A DNA stretch of 64,000 nt, taken from Ruminiclostridium sufflavum DSM 19573 (GTDB taxonomy: Bacteria > Bacillota > Clostridia > Acetivibrionales > DSM-1351). Each line of letters opens with the position of its first letter. Position 1 is the stretch's first letter. Where the stretch lies: positions 62,001-126,000 of the forward strand of contig NZ_QKMR01000007.1 in NCBI RefSeq assembly GCF_003208175.1, given 5' to 3'. A program made the position numbers and the translations under genes. Positions 53,917-62,682 of the stretch are shown one piece after another. The notes under the pieces were generated by a model. That model was not told the DNA's origin, did not search any database, and saw only the letters and a program-made list of their open reading frames with translations.

Positions 53917-54348
53917 TTATTCTCCGATAAGCTTTGATAATGCTTTCTCAAAGCTCTTATCCTCCTCCTTGGTTCTCCTTTTTATACTGCCCGTATGTCC
54001 TCCCGCCCTGCGAACCTTCTGCCCGATATGCCTTTCAAATAACAGCCTGTCAATATTATTATCCGAATATATCATTCCGTTCTGATTCAGTGCCACAGCA
54101 CCCTTTCCCAAAGCCATCGCCGCAACTCCGTAATCCTGAGTAACTACTATGTCCTCTCTTTTCAGCAGATTTACAAGCTTTATATCAACGCTGTCTCTGG
54201 CCTTATCCACCGTTATTATTGTACTGTAGCCGTCATACAGCTCATGGCTTGTATCAATTATCATTGTAACCGGAATACTGTATTTCTTTGCAAGCCTCAC
54301 AATTATGTCCTTAACCGGACATGCATCCGCATCAACAAGTATTTGCAT
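53917..54348 (-). CDS. YaiI/YqxD-family protein (DUF188)
   Basis: 143 residues. MQILVDADACPVKDIIVRLA at the N-terminus and VTQDYGVAAMALGKGAVALN near 73 are signatures of the family, which has a PIN-like fold with conserved Asp residues. FERHIGQKVRRAGGHTGSIK near 109 is also conserved. Function is not established; nuclease activity is suspected. The ribosome binding site is weak (AGAGGT at long spacing). Confidence 0.92.
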   Translation of the reverse strand: MQILVDADACPVKDIIVRLAKKYSIPVTMIIDTSHELYDGYSTIITVDKARDSVDIKLVNLLKREDIVVTQDYGVAAMALGKGAVALNQNGMIYSDNNIDRLLFERHIGQKVRRAGGHTGSIKRRTKEEDKSFEKALSKLIGE

Positions 54349-54526
54349 AATTATAAATATACCTCTGTCACATTAAAAATAAATTACTAAAATCCCAGTA
54401 CTAATACATCAAACACACTTTCAGCAAAGCTGTTTAAATAGCATATAAAATATTATATACCAATAAATTTGATAAATACAGCTGACCTTTCCTTACAAGT
54501 CCGGGCATTCTATTTTTTACTAGTAT

Positions 54527-54573
54527 AAACCCCCAAAATACTGCCGTCAAACAGGCAGTATTTTGGGGGTTTA
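54527..54573. terminator. Strong terminator closing the two-ACP cluster
   Basis: A 19-bp perfect stem, AAACCCCCAAAATACTGCC (54527-54545) with GGCAGTATTTTGGGGGTTT (54554-54572). It is the strongest hairpin of the window and ends the minus-strand cluster that finishes at 54641. Confidence 0.93.
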
Positions 54574-54640
54574 TCTGTTACAGCCAAGCTTCGTTTATAT
54601 TAGCGCAGCCGTTAAAAAATATTCTTATCGAACAGCATAA

Positions 54641-54892
54641 TCAATTATTCATACACTTATCAAGCAATGTCATTATTTTGCCAATGGTATTAAAATTCTC
54701 TATGTATAAATCATCATCATCAACATTGATATCGTATGCTTCCTCCAGCATAACAATGGTTTCTATACTGGTAATTGAATCAAGACCATGTTCTCTCAAA
54801 TCTGTATCATCCGTTATATCAGCAAATTCACTCTCATCCCTTTTCAGGGCTGTAATCAGCATCTTAATTATACTGTCTTTATCAGGTTCCAT
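54641..54892 (-). CDS. Acyl carrier protein, second of the cluster
   Basis: 83 residues of the PP-binding fold. LREHGLDSITSIETIVMLEE carries the phosphopantetheine attachment Ser39 in the DSI motif. It is acidic, with DVDDDDLYIENF in the third helix region. Its sequence differs from the first ACP of the cluster (58856) and from fatty-acid ACPs (DSLDxVE), which points to specialised metabolism. AAGGAGAG lies 10 nt before the ATG. Last gene of the cluster, 48 bp after the nucleotidyltransferase. Confidence 0.9.
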   Translation of the reverse strand: MEPDKDSIIKMLITALKRDESEFADITDDTDLREHGLDSITSIETIVMLEEAYDINVDDDDLYIENFNTIGKIMTLLDKCMNN

Positions 54893-54940
54893 AGTCTTAT
54901 ATCTCTCCTTCCAACTTGTTTTACACATTATAAAATATAA

Positions 54941-56122
54941 CTATTTGTCCAGTATTCTATGCTTGAATACTCCGTCAGATTTGGCCTTTGCATCAAGGTA
55001 TTTCTTCATTCCCGAAACTTGATTTTCAGCTAATGTAAGAACTCTGTCTGTTTCGAAAAGTCTTGTGAAGAAATCATATTCCCATATTGAAGGCTCCTTA
55101 TTTTCTATCCCGTATTCATCCAGATATGTCAGATCAGACGGTCTTATCGCCTCCATTACCTTTTCCGGGATAAGCTTGCCAAACATCATCTCTATATAAT
55201 GGAAATTGTAATAAACAACCTTGTCAAGATTGTAGCCTTTAACCCTTTCAATAAGCAATTCCCAATCAATTTTGCCAAAAAACTTCTTGATGTACATAAA
55301 CAAATCAGAGAATTTGTATATTTTCAAATCTCTCAAATCAGTAACCCACATCATTAGTGTCGCTTCTTTATAAAGATGGCAGCTGAGCTGAATGATATTG
55401 TCGATGTAATCCAGCATATAGCCCTGCACACCGCTTATGGTTATAGGAAGTGCTCTGGCAATCAGCTCCGCGGTAGGAACCTTGTACGGGCAATTTCCTT
55501 TCCAGAGGATATCATGATTTATATCAACCTGTACCAGCTTTGCAAATTTATTTCCGCTCAGCTTCTGGAACTCCTGCAATTCGTGGGATACCATCTGCTG
55601 CAGCATTTTTTCTTTTCTGGAGGCAGGTATTATTTCCTGCTTCTCTTCGTCAAAATGTCCCTGAATAAAGCCTATCCCTTCCAAAGCCTGCGTAACAGGA
55701 ACTACGTCATCAAGCTTCATAATCATATCCAAATCATTGAATATTCTTGTTTCCAACTCAGGATATACTATACTTGCCAGCAAATTTCCCTTCAGAATGG
55801 GCACAACCACATTGTGCTCGTTAAAAGCCTTCAGTACCTCAGCAAGTTCCTTTTGATAATGTCCGTTTCTCTCACCGTATACCTGCCAATGTGCATCCAA
55901 AAGCCGAGATATTTCTTTTTCCAGCTTATCAACCAATTTGAACTTTTTCAGGTTATAGTAAAACATACCTATTGTTCTGTGGGTGATCATCTGGAAAATA
56001 ATATCTGCCCAATTAAGGTGGCTGCTAAGGATTTCTTCCAGTATGGCTCCCTGTGCTTCTTCCATTTCAATTGCTGTCATCAGTACCAGTTGCCTTTCTG
56101 CGGATAGTTCATCTCTCTTCAT
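54941..56122 (-). CDS. Uncharacterised nucleotidyltransferase (NTP_transf_5-like)
   Basis: 393 residues. The fold signature of the PF14907-type family is present: VVPILKGNLLASIVYPELE near 107-125 with Lys111-Gly112, then RIFNDLDMIM near 126-135 where Asp130 and Asp132 form the metal-binding pair. The C-terminal half is helical. Family members are common in peptide and other natural-product clusters, and what they modify is unclear. The start lies 2 bp after the ligase stop, with the ribosome binding site (AGGGGG) inside the ligase gene, so translation is coupled. Confidence 0.8.
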   Translation of the reverse strand: MKRDELSAERQLVLMTAIEMEEAQGAILEEILSSHLNWADIIFQMITHRTIGMFYYNLKKFKLVDKLEKEISRLLDAHWQVYGERNGHYQKELAEVLKAFNEHNVVVPILKGNLLASIVYPELETRIFNDLDMIMKLDDVVPVTQALEGIGFIQGHFDEEKQEIIPASRKEKMLQQMVSHELQEFQKLSGNKFAKLVQVDINHDILWKGNCPYKVPTAELIARALPITISGVQGYMLDYIDNIIQLSCHLYKEATLMMWVTDLRDLKIYKFSDLFMYIKKFFGKIDWELLIERVKGYNLDKVVYYNFHYIEMMFGKLIPEKVMEAIRPSDLTYLDEYGIENKEPSIWEYDFFTRLFETDRVLTLAENQVSGMKKYLDAKAKSDGVFKHRILDK

Positions 56123-56124
56123 TT

Positions 56125-57642
56125 TTAATTCCCCCTGTTTTGGATTTCATTTTCATAAAAGCTTTTAAGCACATTTTTATTAAGCTTTCCCATTTCATTT
56201 CTGGGTATGTTCTCTACAATTGCTATCTCTCTGGGTATTTTCCTGTCCTCCAGATTTGCACGGCACCATCTGTATAAGTCCTGAACCGAAACACTTTTTC
56301 CATCAGCTACACGTACCATTGCAACTATCTTCTGACCTAATTTTTCATCATCTATGCCCAATACAACAGCCTCTTTTATCAAGGGATTCATAAGCAGAAT
56401 CTGCTCAATTTCTATCGGGTATACATTATTCCCTCCCTGAATAATCAGGTCATCTGTTCTGCCAACAATAAAATACAGGCCTTGTTCGTTTTTATATCCT
56501 TTATCCTTGGTACGTAAGCCTTTATCAGTTACGGCCTGTAAGGTTTTATCCGGATATTTGTAGTATCCGTCCATTATATAATCCGTATGGACAAATATCT
56601 CTCCTATTTCGCCTGTATCACAAACTGTCCCGTCATCACGGTAAATTGTCATGTCACAGCCCTTTATCGGCCTGCCGACAGTACCGGGATACCTCAGCAC
56701 CTCCTCATTGCAGGCAAAAGATACTCTTACGGCAGCTTCCGATAAGCCATACGCATTGTATACAGAAACATTGCTGAACTTTTCCTTAGTTTTCAAGAAA
56801 ACACTTTCCGGCGTTATCATTGCTCCCAGTATGATTCTCTTTACAGAGCTGATGTCAAACCTGTCTATAAAAGGATACTCCAGTATTTGCACAAGCATTG
56901 TTCTCACTAAATATGTTGTGGTAGGTCTTAGGTCCTGTACCGTTTTGAGAAAAATTGCAGGATGATACAGGTCATTCAGAAGAATAACACATGCTCCGCA
57001 GCTTATTGCCATAAGCAGGTCACTTGCTATAGGGCCTGCCTGAGTTAACGGCCTGGCCATAAGGAACCTGTCTTCATCCGTAAATTGCAAAACCTCCGCA
57101 ACTGCCAAGGCATTACCCGAAACAGCAAAATTAGAGAGCACTACTCCTTTTGGCTCTGAGGTCGAACCTCCGGTGAAACAGATGCCAAATGTGCCCTCTT
57201 TAATGCTTTCATTAATTACTTTTTCAGTCTCATATGTGTGTACCTGAGCCTCTGCCGAATCCTGCAATACCACAATATATTTAATCTGTAATCTGTCTTT
57301 AATTTTACGAATTTCATTGAATCCGTTATTATCTGTTACTAAAAATTCAATGTCTGCATAATTGATTCTTTCACACAGTGATTCCCCCTTGAGCTGATAA
57401 GACAGGGGTACTGTCAGTTTATTCTGCCTGTTAAGCGCAAGCAGATATATTATAAACTGCGGACAATTGGGAAGAAAAATACCCCCTATCCGGAAATTCA
57501 TATTATCAATAAACCCTGATGTTTCTATAACCCTCTCCATTATTTGTGTATATGTAAATTGAGAATTTTCAAACACCAGCATAAAATTATTTGGAAATTT
57601 TTTATAACTATCTGAAAATAATCCCCATGGTGAATAATCCAA
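56125..57642 (-). CDS. AMP-forming acyl-CoA/acyl-ACP ligase
   Basis: Adenylate-forming enzyme, 505 residues. The phosphate loop TGGSTSEPKG lies at 158-167, NAYGLSEAA near 298, the hinge region GLYFIVGRTDDLII near 395 and the catalytic Lys486 in RNEMGKLNK. It most resembles acyl-CoA or acyl-ACP ligases rather than NRPS A domains, since no selectivity code can be read with confidence. Between two ACP genes it probably loads one. The start is TTG with GAGAGGAA at long spacing; no in-frame ATG is near. Confidence 0.85.
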   Translation of the reverse strand: MDYSPWGLFSDSYKKFPNNFMLVFENSQFTYTQIMERVIETSGFIDNMNFRIGGIFLPNCPQFIIYLLALNRQNKLTVPLSYQLKGESLCERINYADIEFLVTDNNGFNEIRKIKDRLQIKYIVVLQDSAEAQVHTYETEKVINESIKEGTFGICFTGGSTSEPKGVVLSNFAVSGNALAVAEVLQFTDEDRFLMARPLTQAGPIASDLLMAISCGACVILLNDLYHPAIFLKTVQDLRPTTTYLVRTMLVQILEYPFIDRFDISSVKRIILGAMITPESVFLKTKEKFSNVSVYNAYGLSEAAVRVSFACNEEVLRYPGTVGRPIKGCDMTIYRDDGTVCDTGEIGEIFVHTDYIMDGYYKYPDKTLQAVTDKGLRTKDKGYKNEQGLYFIVGRTDDLIIQGGNNVYPIEIEQILLMNPLIKEAVVLGIDDEKLGQKIVAMVRVADGKSVSVQDLYRWCRANLEDRKIPREIAIVENIPRNEMGKLNKNVLKSFYENEIQNRGN

Positions 57643-57686
57643 AATGCATCATTCCTCTCACAAAAATTTTTGAAATTTGCTTATTT

Positions 57687-58811
57687 TTAAAGCGCATTTC
57701 CCAAATCAGAAATTACCTTCTGCTCATTTACGATAACCTCTTTCAGTTGATTTATAATATCCTCTAAAAGCGTCAATTTTTTGGTTATTCCCAGTTTCAA
57801 GGATAAATTTGCACAGATGTCCCAATGTCTTGATGATTCCTCAAGCAGGTCAGATATGTCTGATTGAATATTCTGCGGTAGTATTCCGTCTATTTCATTT
57901 ATGAAGGTTTTAAATCTTTTTCTGCTCCTGGCAATATTTTTAAAGGTCTCATTATAATAAGTCTTAAACATATACTGGTTTTTCTCACAAAGGGGTACTG
58001 CCTTTTTGGCCTCCAAATCATCAACCAAGGTATTAATAGCATCAAATCCGCATTGATATCCCAGAACCTCTTTCTTACTGCTCATTCTTATGCAGCTCTC
58101 CTTCAAGGTAGCAGCAATCCTGTCATTTTGAAGCTTGAAGCCTTTATGGTTTTCTACCTCACACCATACATTCTGAACAGGACGTGAATACTCACCCATC
58201 ATCGCATTGTTCAAAGGGTTATCAGAGGCTCTTGCCATCCTCACCTCATTAATCGGCAATCTCCCGTCAAAATCACTGTTGGAGAGTCTGTATTTGTCAA
58301 ACAGCTCATACCAGCCCTCCTCTTCGTTATACCCTGTTATAACAACATAGTGAAGGCCATGCTCTTTTTGATAAGCTCTGTGGTATTGCATGTAAAACAA
58401 GTCTACAGCCGCTACAACCGGAATATCACTGTCAATTAACTCCTTTACTCTGTTATATGCACAATCAGAGTCACTTTCAATATACATCTTTACCATAATT
58501 TGATCTCTTGAATAATCAGCTTTATTTTCGGTACCATCTCTTTTATAAACCTCAGGCACCGGAAAATACGCTTGTTCGAATGATGTATTCAGCTCTGTTT
58601 CCGAAAACTCAACTGATGTGTTGTACTTATACAGATAATTTACTCCCATGTACCCTGTTTCCTTATCATATAAAAACGACAGGTAATCTGCCAGAATTAT
58701 ATTCGGATTCAATCCTAAATACATCAATTGAGCTGATAATGCATTATGAAAGCAATCGCTTACATATGGTTCAAAAAATCTGGGTACATTTTTAATCTCT
58801 TTTATTGCCAT
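57687..58811 (-). CDS. BtrH-like papain-fold acyltransferase
   Basis: 374 residues. The first 200 match the BtrH N-terminal family: Cys20 in SDCFHNALSAQLMYLG, His154 in HGLHYVVITGY and Asp172 in ELFDKY make a plausible catalytic triad. BtrH in butirosin synthesis moves an acyl group from an ACP to an amine. The C-terminal part (about 230-374) is helical and of unknown role. It follows the first ACP by 44 bp and is 44 bp before the ligase. Function as the amide- or ester-forming step is inferred. Confidence 0.85.
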   Translation of the reverse strand: MAIKEIKNVPRFFEPYVSDCFHNALSAQLMYLGLNPNIILADYLSFLYDKETGYMGVNYLYKYNTSVEFSETELNTSFEQAYFPVPEVYKRDGTENKADYSRDQIMVKMYIESDSDCAYNRVKELIDSDIPVVAAVDLFYMQYHRAYQKEHGLHYVVITGYNEEEGWYELFDKYRLSNSDFDGRLPINEVRMARASDNPLNNAMMGEYSRPVQNVWCEVENHKGFKLQNDRIAATLKESCIRMSSKKEVLGYQCGFDAINTLVDDLEAKKAVPLCEKNQYMFKTYYNETFKNIARSRKRFKTFINEIDGILPQNIQSDISDLLEESSRHWDICANLSLKLGITKKLTLLEDIINQLKEVIVNEQKVISDLGNAL

Positions 58812-58855
58812 CGTTTACAACACTCCTAATAGATATTAATGTTGCTGCTGTTTAC

Positions 58856-59101
58856 TTACAGCTTCTTAAATACGTAGTCGCAAATAGCATTTCCGGTGGA
58901 AAAATACTCATAGGTAAGAAGGTTGCTGTCTATACTGATGTCAAATTCACACTCAATTTCTATAAGCAATTCTACTAATGCGATGGAATCAATACCATAA
59001 TTATCTCTCAAGTCACAGTCCAGCTTAATATTATCACCATTAAACTGACTGCGGCCTTTTAAAAGCTCAGAGATTTTTTGTTCAATTTCCTCTTTTTTCA
59101 T
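58856..59101 (-). CDS. Acyl carrier protein, first of the cluster
   Basis: 81 residues. NYGIDSIALVELLIEIECEF carries the pantetheinylation Ser39 in DSI, the same place as in the last gene of the cluster. The rest differs from that protein by most residues, so they are not recent duplicates. AAAGGAGAG lies before the ATG. It is the first gene of the five-gene unit and probably the carrier for one of two building blocks. Confidence 0.92.
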   Translation of the reverse strand: MKKEEIEQKISELLKGRSQFNGDNIKLDCDLRDNYGIDSIALVELLIEIECEFDISIDSNLLTYEYFSTGNAICDYVFKKL

Positions 59102-59577
59102 AATAAATAACTCTCCTTTTATATTATATAATTAGTGCTGATTATCTCTCATGCTTACACCGGGGAAAATCCAACCGTTAATGAAGTATTTATGTAATGT
59201 AATGGTTAACCTTCAAAAAAATACAAGTAAACAAAGATTTCTCAATTTCGTAATAAATCTGTTATGTATACTTATGCGCCTTTTTCATGTATTATATATG
59301 TATTAATCGCGAATCTTCCAAAGAAGTAATTTTTATGCTGAACTTTGTATAATATTTTACTAATATACCAACTATTATTCTAAAATTAGTATATCTCATT
59401 GCGTCTAAAACTGTCAAACATCAAAATCTAACCTTTTTCGACCTATATAGATTAAATTTTACATTTTCCAGTATTGATATAGTTAATTATAATTATAAAA
59501 ATACAATAAAAAAAATCACTCATTATATATTAAGTGATTTTTTGTTATAAATTAAGTTTAAATAATTTTACACTGCT
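59102..59577 (-). other. Regulatory region upstream of the two-ACP cluster
   Basis: A 476-bp gene-free, AT-rich region. Its right end is the terminator of the LacI-type gene (59508-59544). Several TATAAT-like hexamers occur, but none has a convincing -35, so I do not choose a promoter. A LacI-type palindrome with a central CG may be present at TTAATCGCGAAT near 59313. No ORF is supported. Confidence 0.45.
59508..59544 (-). terminator. Terminator after the LacI-family gene
   Basis: AAAAATCACT / AGTGATTTTT with an AT-rich loop, on the minus strand 34 bp after the stop codon. Confidence 0.85.
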
Positions 59578-60603
59578 TTATGACAGTTTTTTATTTTTTA
59601 CCGATTGCCTCTCAATCAGCTTTGCAGATAAAAGAATTTTTTCCGTTATTTCCTTTCTATTCTCTATTCTTTCAATTAGCATACTTACCGCCCTTTTTCC
59701 CATCAGTTCCTTTTCTACCTTCATGGTAGTTAATTCCGGTGTGATACTTCTTGCTGCTTCTATATCATCATAGCCTATTATTGATATCTCATCAGGTATA
59801 GAAATATTCATACTTTTCAAGGCTTTCAATAATACAACAGCCTGAGCGTCATTGCAGCAGAAATAAGCAGTAGGCAATCCTTCCTTTGATTTAATTTCAC
59901 TGATTATATATTCCGCATCTTCACTTGTTAAATTATCCAAAACCCTGTCAGTTACCGAATATCCTTCAACCATTTCTATATTATGCTGGTTCAAGGCCTT
60001 TAAATACCCCTGATATCTGTCATAAAAGCTAACAGATAAGGAGGTGTCTCCTATAAAGCCTATCTTCGTGTGACCGCACTTAATCAGATATTCTGTCGCG
60101 AGATATCCTCCGCACTGATTATCTGTCAATATACAATCCATTTCCAGGTTATCAAAATAATTATCTACCAGTACTACAGGTAAATTGTATGAAAGGATAG
60201 CATTTATCGTTTTAAGAGAATTTCTTCCAAGTGTTATTATTCCTGTAATCATTCCTTCTCTGATACAATTTGGAATTTCAAAAATATCATCCTTCTCATC
60301 GTAATAATGAATTATTGTATTCATATTATTCTTTCTGGCCTCGTCTTCTATGCCCAATTGAATATAGCTGAAAAATCCAATGGAATCACGTGTGCTTTTT
60401 GCTATGACAAGGCATAGATTTCTTGTATTTAAGGATTTTACACCATTTGTCTTATACTTATATCCGATACTTAATGCAGTTTCTTCTATTTTTTTTCGGG
60501 TGGCCTCACTAATCCCGGCCATTCCCCTCAAGGCTAAAGAAACTGTATTTTTCGATATCCCAAGTTTTTTAGCTATAGTATCCATGGTGACTTTCTTTGG
60601 CAT
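59578..60603 (-). CDS. LacI-family transcriptional regulator
   Basis: 341 residues. The N-terminal helix-turn-helix reads VTMDTIAKKLGISKNTVSLAL, followed by the hinge and a periplasmic-binding-protein-like sensor domain (about 60-335) with IGFIGD, YRYQGYLKAL-like YDRYQGYLKAL and SIIGYDDIEAA near 283. It should bind a sugar or related small molecule. The ATG at 60603 has GGAGG 4 nt upstream; an earlier Met in frame is unsupported. It is directly upstream of the two-ACP cluster on the same strand, with a terminator between, so regulation of that cluster is possible but unproven. Confidence 0.93.
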   Translation of the reverse strand: MPKKVTMDTIAKKLGISKNTVSLALRGMAGISEATRKKIEETALSIGYKYKTNGVKSLNTRNLCLVIAKSTRDSIGFFSYIQLGIEDEARKNNMNTIIHYYDEKDDIFEIPNCIREGMITGIITLGRNSLKTINAILSYNLPVVLVDNYFDNLEMDCILTDNQCGGYLATEYLIKCGHTKIGFIGDTSLSVSFYDRYQGYLKALNQHNIEMVEGYSVTDRVLDNLTSEDAEYIISEIKSKEGLPTAYFCCNDAQAVVLLKALKSMNISIPDEISIIGYDDIEAARSITPELTTMKVEKELMGKRAVSMLIERIENRKEITEKILLSAKLIERQSVKNKKLS

Positions 60604-60689
60604 ATATCCTCCATTTTTTAAATATCTCAAATTATTTTCCATATATTATATAAAAATTATAACATAAGTATATTTTTATTGACAGTAAT

Positions 60690-60703
60690 TTGTAATATTA
60701 CAA
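60690..60703. promoter_or_regulatory. Palindrome upstream of the LacI-type gene
   Basis: TTGTAATATTACAA is a perfect 14-bp palindrome, 87 bp upstream of the LacI-type start and 22 bp from the end of the kinase gene. It may be an operator, though it lacks the central CG usual for LacI-family sites. Confidence 0.35.
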
Positions 60704-60725
60704 GTTAAATATCAGATTTTCACAC

Positions 60726-62318
60726 CTATGGTTTCCTTTTTCTTATATCAAATATAAGCCAGCCACCAAGAATAATAGCCACTGCATAGCCAAGCACTCC
60801 AATCAGCGGCAGACCAAGCAGCTTTAGTTCCATATCAGTTGTGCATATCAAGCTGGAGCCGATTAGCAGTCCGGCATTTATAATGCAAATAACCAGCTTA
60901 TTTACCATTTTATCTATAGCAGTAAGAGGCTCTTCTGATCCTGTAAGCTCCAGATTTACCTTGGTCTGCCCTTTGATTGTCATTTTTAGAATATCAGAAA
61001 GCTGCGCCGGAATTTCCAATGTTTTTCGCGCCGAACCGTACAAGGTCTTTCCGGTATTCAGGAGCTCCTTGGACAAATCAATATCCTTCATAACTTCCGA
61101 TGACATACGGTTTGCCATCACTTGAACAATATTTATATCAGGTGAGAGCTTTGACAATACTCCTTCAATTGTAATTATTCCACGGCTCAGCATACTCATG
61201 CCCTTGGGCATTGATATACCGTGAGTGTTTGCAAGCACAATAAACTCCTCAATAATGCTGCCTAAATTCATATCACCGATATTCATGCTTCCGTATTTGG
61301 ACAGCATATCGCTGATATCCGAATAAAGCCTTACATGGTTTATTCTACCCTTGTGATTGCCCAATGTTATCAATATATTTTTTATTTCTTCCGTATTATT
61401 TTCTGCAATTGCACCGACTGCATTTTTAAAAAGCAGCTTGTCCCTGTTTGACAGCCGTCCCATCATGCCCAAATCAATCCACACTATTTCTCCTTCTCTT
61501 ATCCTGATGTTGCCCGGGTGTGGATCCGCATGGAAAAAAGCATCGTCAATAATTTGTTTTATGTAATTTTCGGCCAGCTTCAGACCAATTTCATTCAAAT
61601 CATATCCCATTGAAATAAGGCTATCGGTTTCATCTATCTGAATACCGTCAATATACTCCATTACAAGTACTTTTGAAGTTGTATACTTATGTTCTATTTT
61701 AGGACATGTGGAATAAACAATATCTCTGTTATAATCATAGAATTCTTCTGCATGACGGGCTTCAATAAGAAAATCCATTTCCTGACTTGTAACTGTCCAC
61801 ATTTCATCGAGAATCATTCCAAAATCCACTACATTTCCGGTATTAACGGCAATTTTGAGAATTTTGGAAGCTTTTCTGAGAAGTGAAATGTCTCTGGCCA
61901 TAATATCCTTGATACCTGGGCGCTGTACCTTGACGACAACCCTATCACCATTTTTCAGGATGGCAAAGTGTGCCTGAGCAATAGAAGCAGACCCTAAAGG
62001 AGTACTTTCAAAGCTCTCAAAAATCTCCTCCAGCTCTGTTCCATACTCTTCCTCTATTACCTTTTTTACTTCCGCAAAGTCCATTGGCCTGACATCTGCC
62101 CGAAGCTTTTCAAGCTCTTTGCAGTACTCGGCAGGAAGTATTTCGTTACGCATTGACATAACTTGTCCAAGCTTAATAAAAGTCGGTCCTAATTCTTCAA
62201 TAATCTTCCTGAGTTTTTCGGGCGTAATGCCCTTAACCACCTCATTTTTTACCAAAACCAATATTATTTGACCGAGCCTTTTTTTACTGCTATCAGTACT
62301 GCTTTCCTGTCTCTCCAT
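60726..62318 (-). CDS. UbiB/ABC1-family atypical kinase (AarF-like)
   Basis: 530 residues. Family features are the KxGQ motif FIKLGQVMSMR near 46-56, LGSASIAQAH near 107 (the A-rich loop), VVVKVQRPGI near 124, FFHADPHPGN near 259 and WIDLGMMGRL near 275. Two hydrophobic helices at the C-terminus (about 478-525) anchor it in the membrane. These kinases are linked to isoprenoid-quinone or membrane-lipid homeostasis. The start overlaps the phasin-like gene by 26 bp; AGAGAGGA precedes it. The pairing is conserved in Clostridia. Confidence 0.92.
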   Translation of the reverse strand: MERQESSTDSSKKRLGQIILVLVKNEVVKGITPEKLRKIIEELGPTFIKLGQVMSMRNEILPAEYCKELEKLRADVRPMDFAEVKKVIEEEYGTELEEIFESFESTPLGSASIAQAHFAILKNGDRVVVKVQRPGIKDIMARDISLLRKASKILKIAVNTGNVVDFGMILDEMWTVTSQEMDFLIEARHAEEFYDYNRDIVYSTCPKIEHKYTTSKVLVMEYIDGIQIDETDSLISMGYDLNEIGLKLAENYIKQIIDDAFFHADPHPGNIRIREGEIVWIDLGMMGRLSNRDKLLFKNAVGAIAENNTEEIKNILITLGNHKGRINHVRLYSDISDMLSKYGSMNIGDMNLGSIIEEFIVLANTHGISMPKGMSMLSRGIITIEGVLSKLSPDINIVQVMANRMSSEVMKDIDLSKELLNTGKTLYGSARKTLEIPAQLSDILKMTIKGQTKVNLELTGSEEPLTAIDKMVNKLVICIINAGLLIGSSLICTTDMELKLLGLPLIGVLGYAVAIILGGWLIFDIRKRKP

Positions 62319-62682
62319 CAGCGTTTGTCCTCTCTAATTCAGCAAGCTTAGCCTTAACCGCGGCTAAATCCTCCTTACTCAGTTTCTCAAGCTGCCGGGC
62401 AATAGACAAAACCTTTGTATGAGGTATACTTGCAGCTGACGGGTCTTCATTTGACTGATTTGTATCTTGTACTTCTTTGTCCTGCTTATCCGGTTGATTT
62501 ATTATACTGGATTTAATGTTTCTCTTCAGCTCTTCATTTAAAACTTTGCCCTGCTCAACTGTAATCTCACCTTTTCTGACAAGCTCATCCAACACTTGTT
62601 TTGATTTCTCAGTTGTTGCGGCAACAGCACCTATTCCGGCTAATACTATTTTCTTTAAGTCATCGCTGATATTATTTATCAT
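62293..62682 (-). CDS. Phasin-like helical protein
   Basis: 129 residues. An N-terminal helix (LKKIVLAGIGAVAATTEKSK) is followed by LDELVRKGEITVEQGKVLNEEL, typical of the polyhydroxyalkanoate-granule regulator (phasin, COG3937) family, then a polar linker and a charged C-terminal helix. In Clostridia it is usually found with a UbiB-type kinase gene, as here, and has no proven link to PHA. Translation coupling is by a 26-bp overlap. An ATG four codons upstream lies too close to its ribosome binding site to be preferred. Confidence 0.8.
   Translation of the reverse strand: MINNISDDLKKIVLAGIGAVAATTEKSKQVLDELVRKGEITVEQGKVLNEELKRNIKSSIINQPDKQDKEVQDTNQSNEDPSAASIPHTKVLSIARQLEKLSKEDLAAVKAKLAELERTNADGETGKQY

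Noticed and set aside
55376-56107. A 243-residue open frame on the plus strand
   Set aside because: It lies wholly antisense to the nucleotidyltransferase gene, has no ribosome binding site and a composition (Cys, Tyr, His-rich) typical of a shadow frame.
54641-59101. The cluster being the known closthioamide cluster of Ruminiclostridium cellulolyticum
   Set aside because: Closthioamide synthesis also uses carrier proteins and a papain-fold enzyme, but from memory it includes ATP-grasp, alpha-hydrolase and phosphopantetheinyl transferase genes that are not here. The present set is simpler and has a BtrH-like enzyme.
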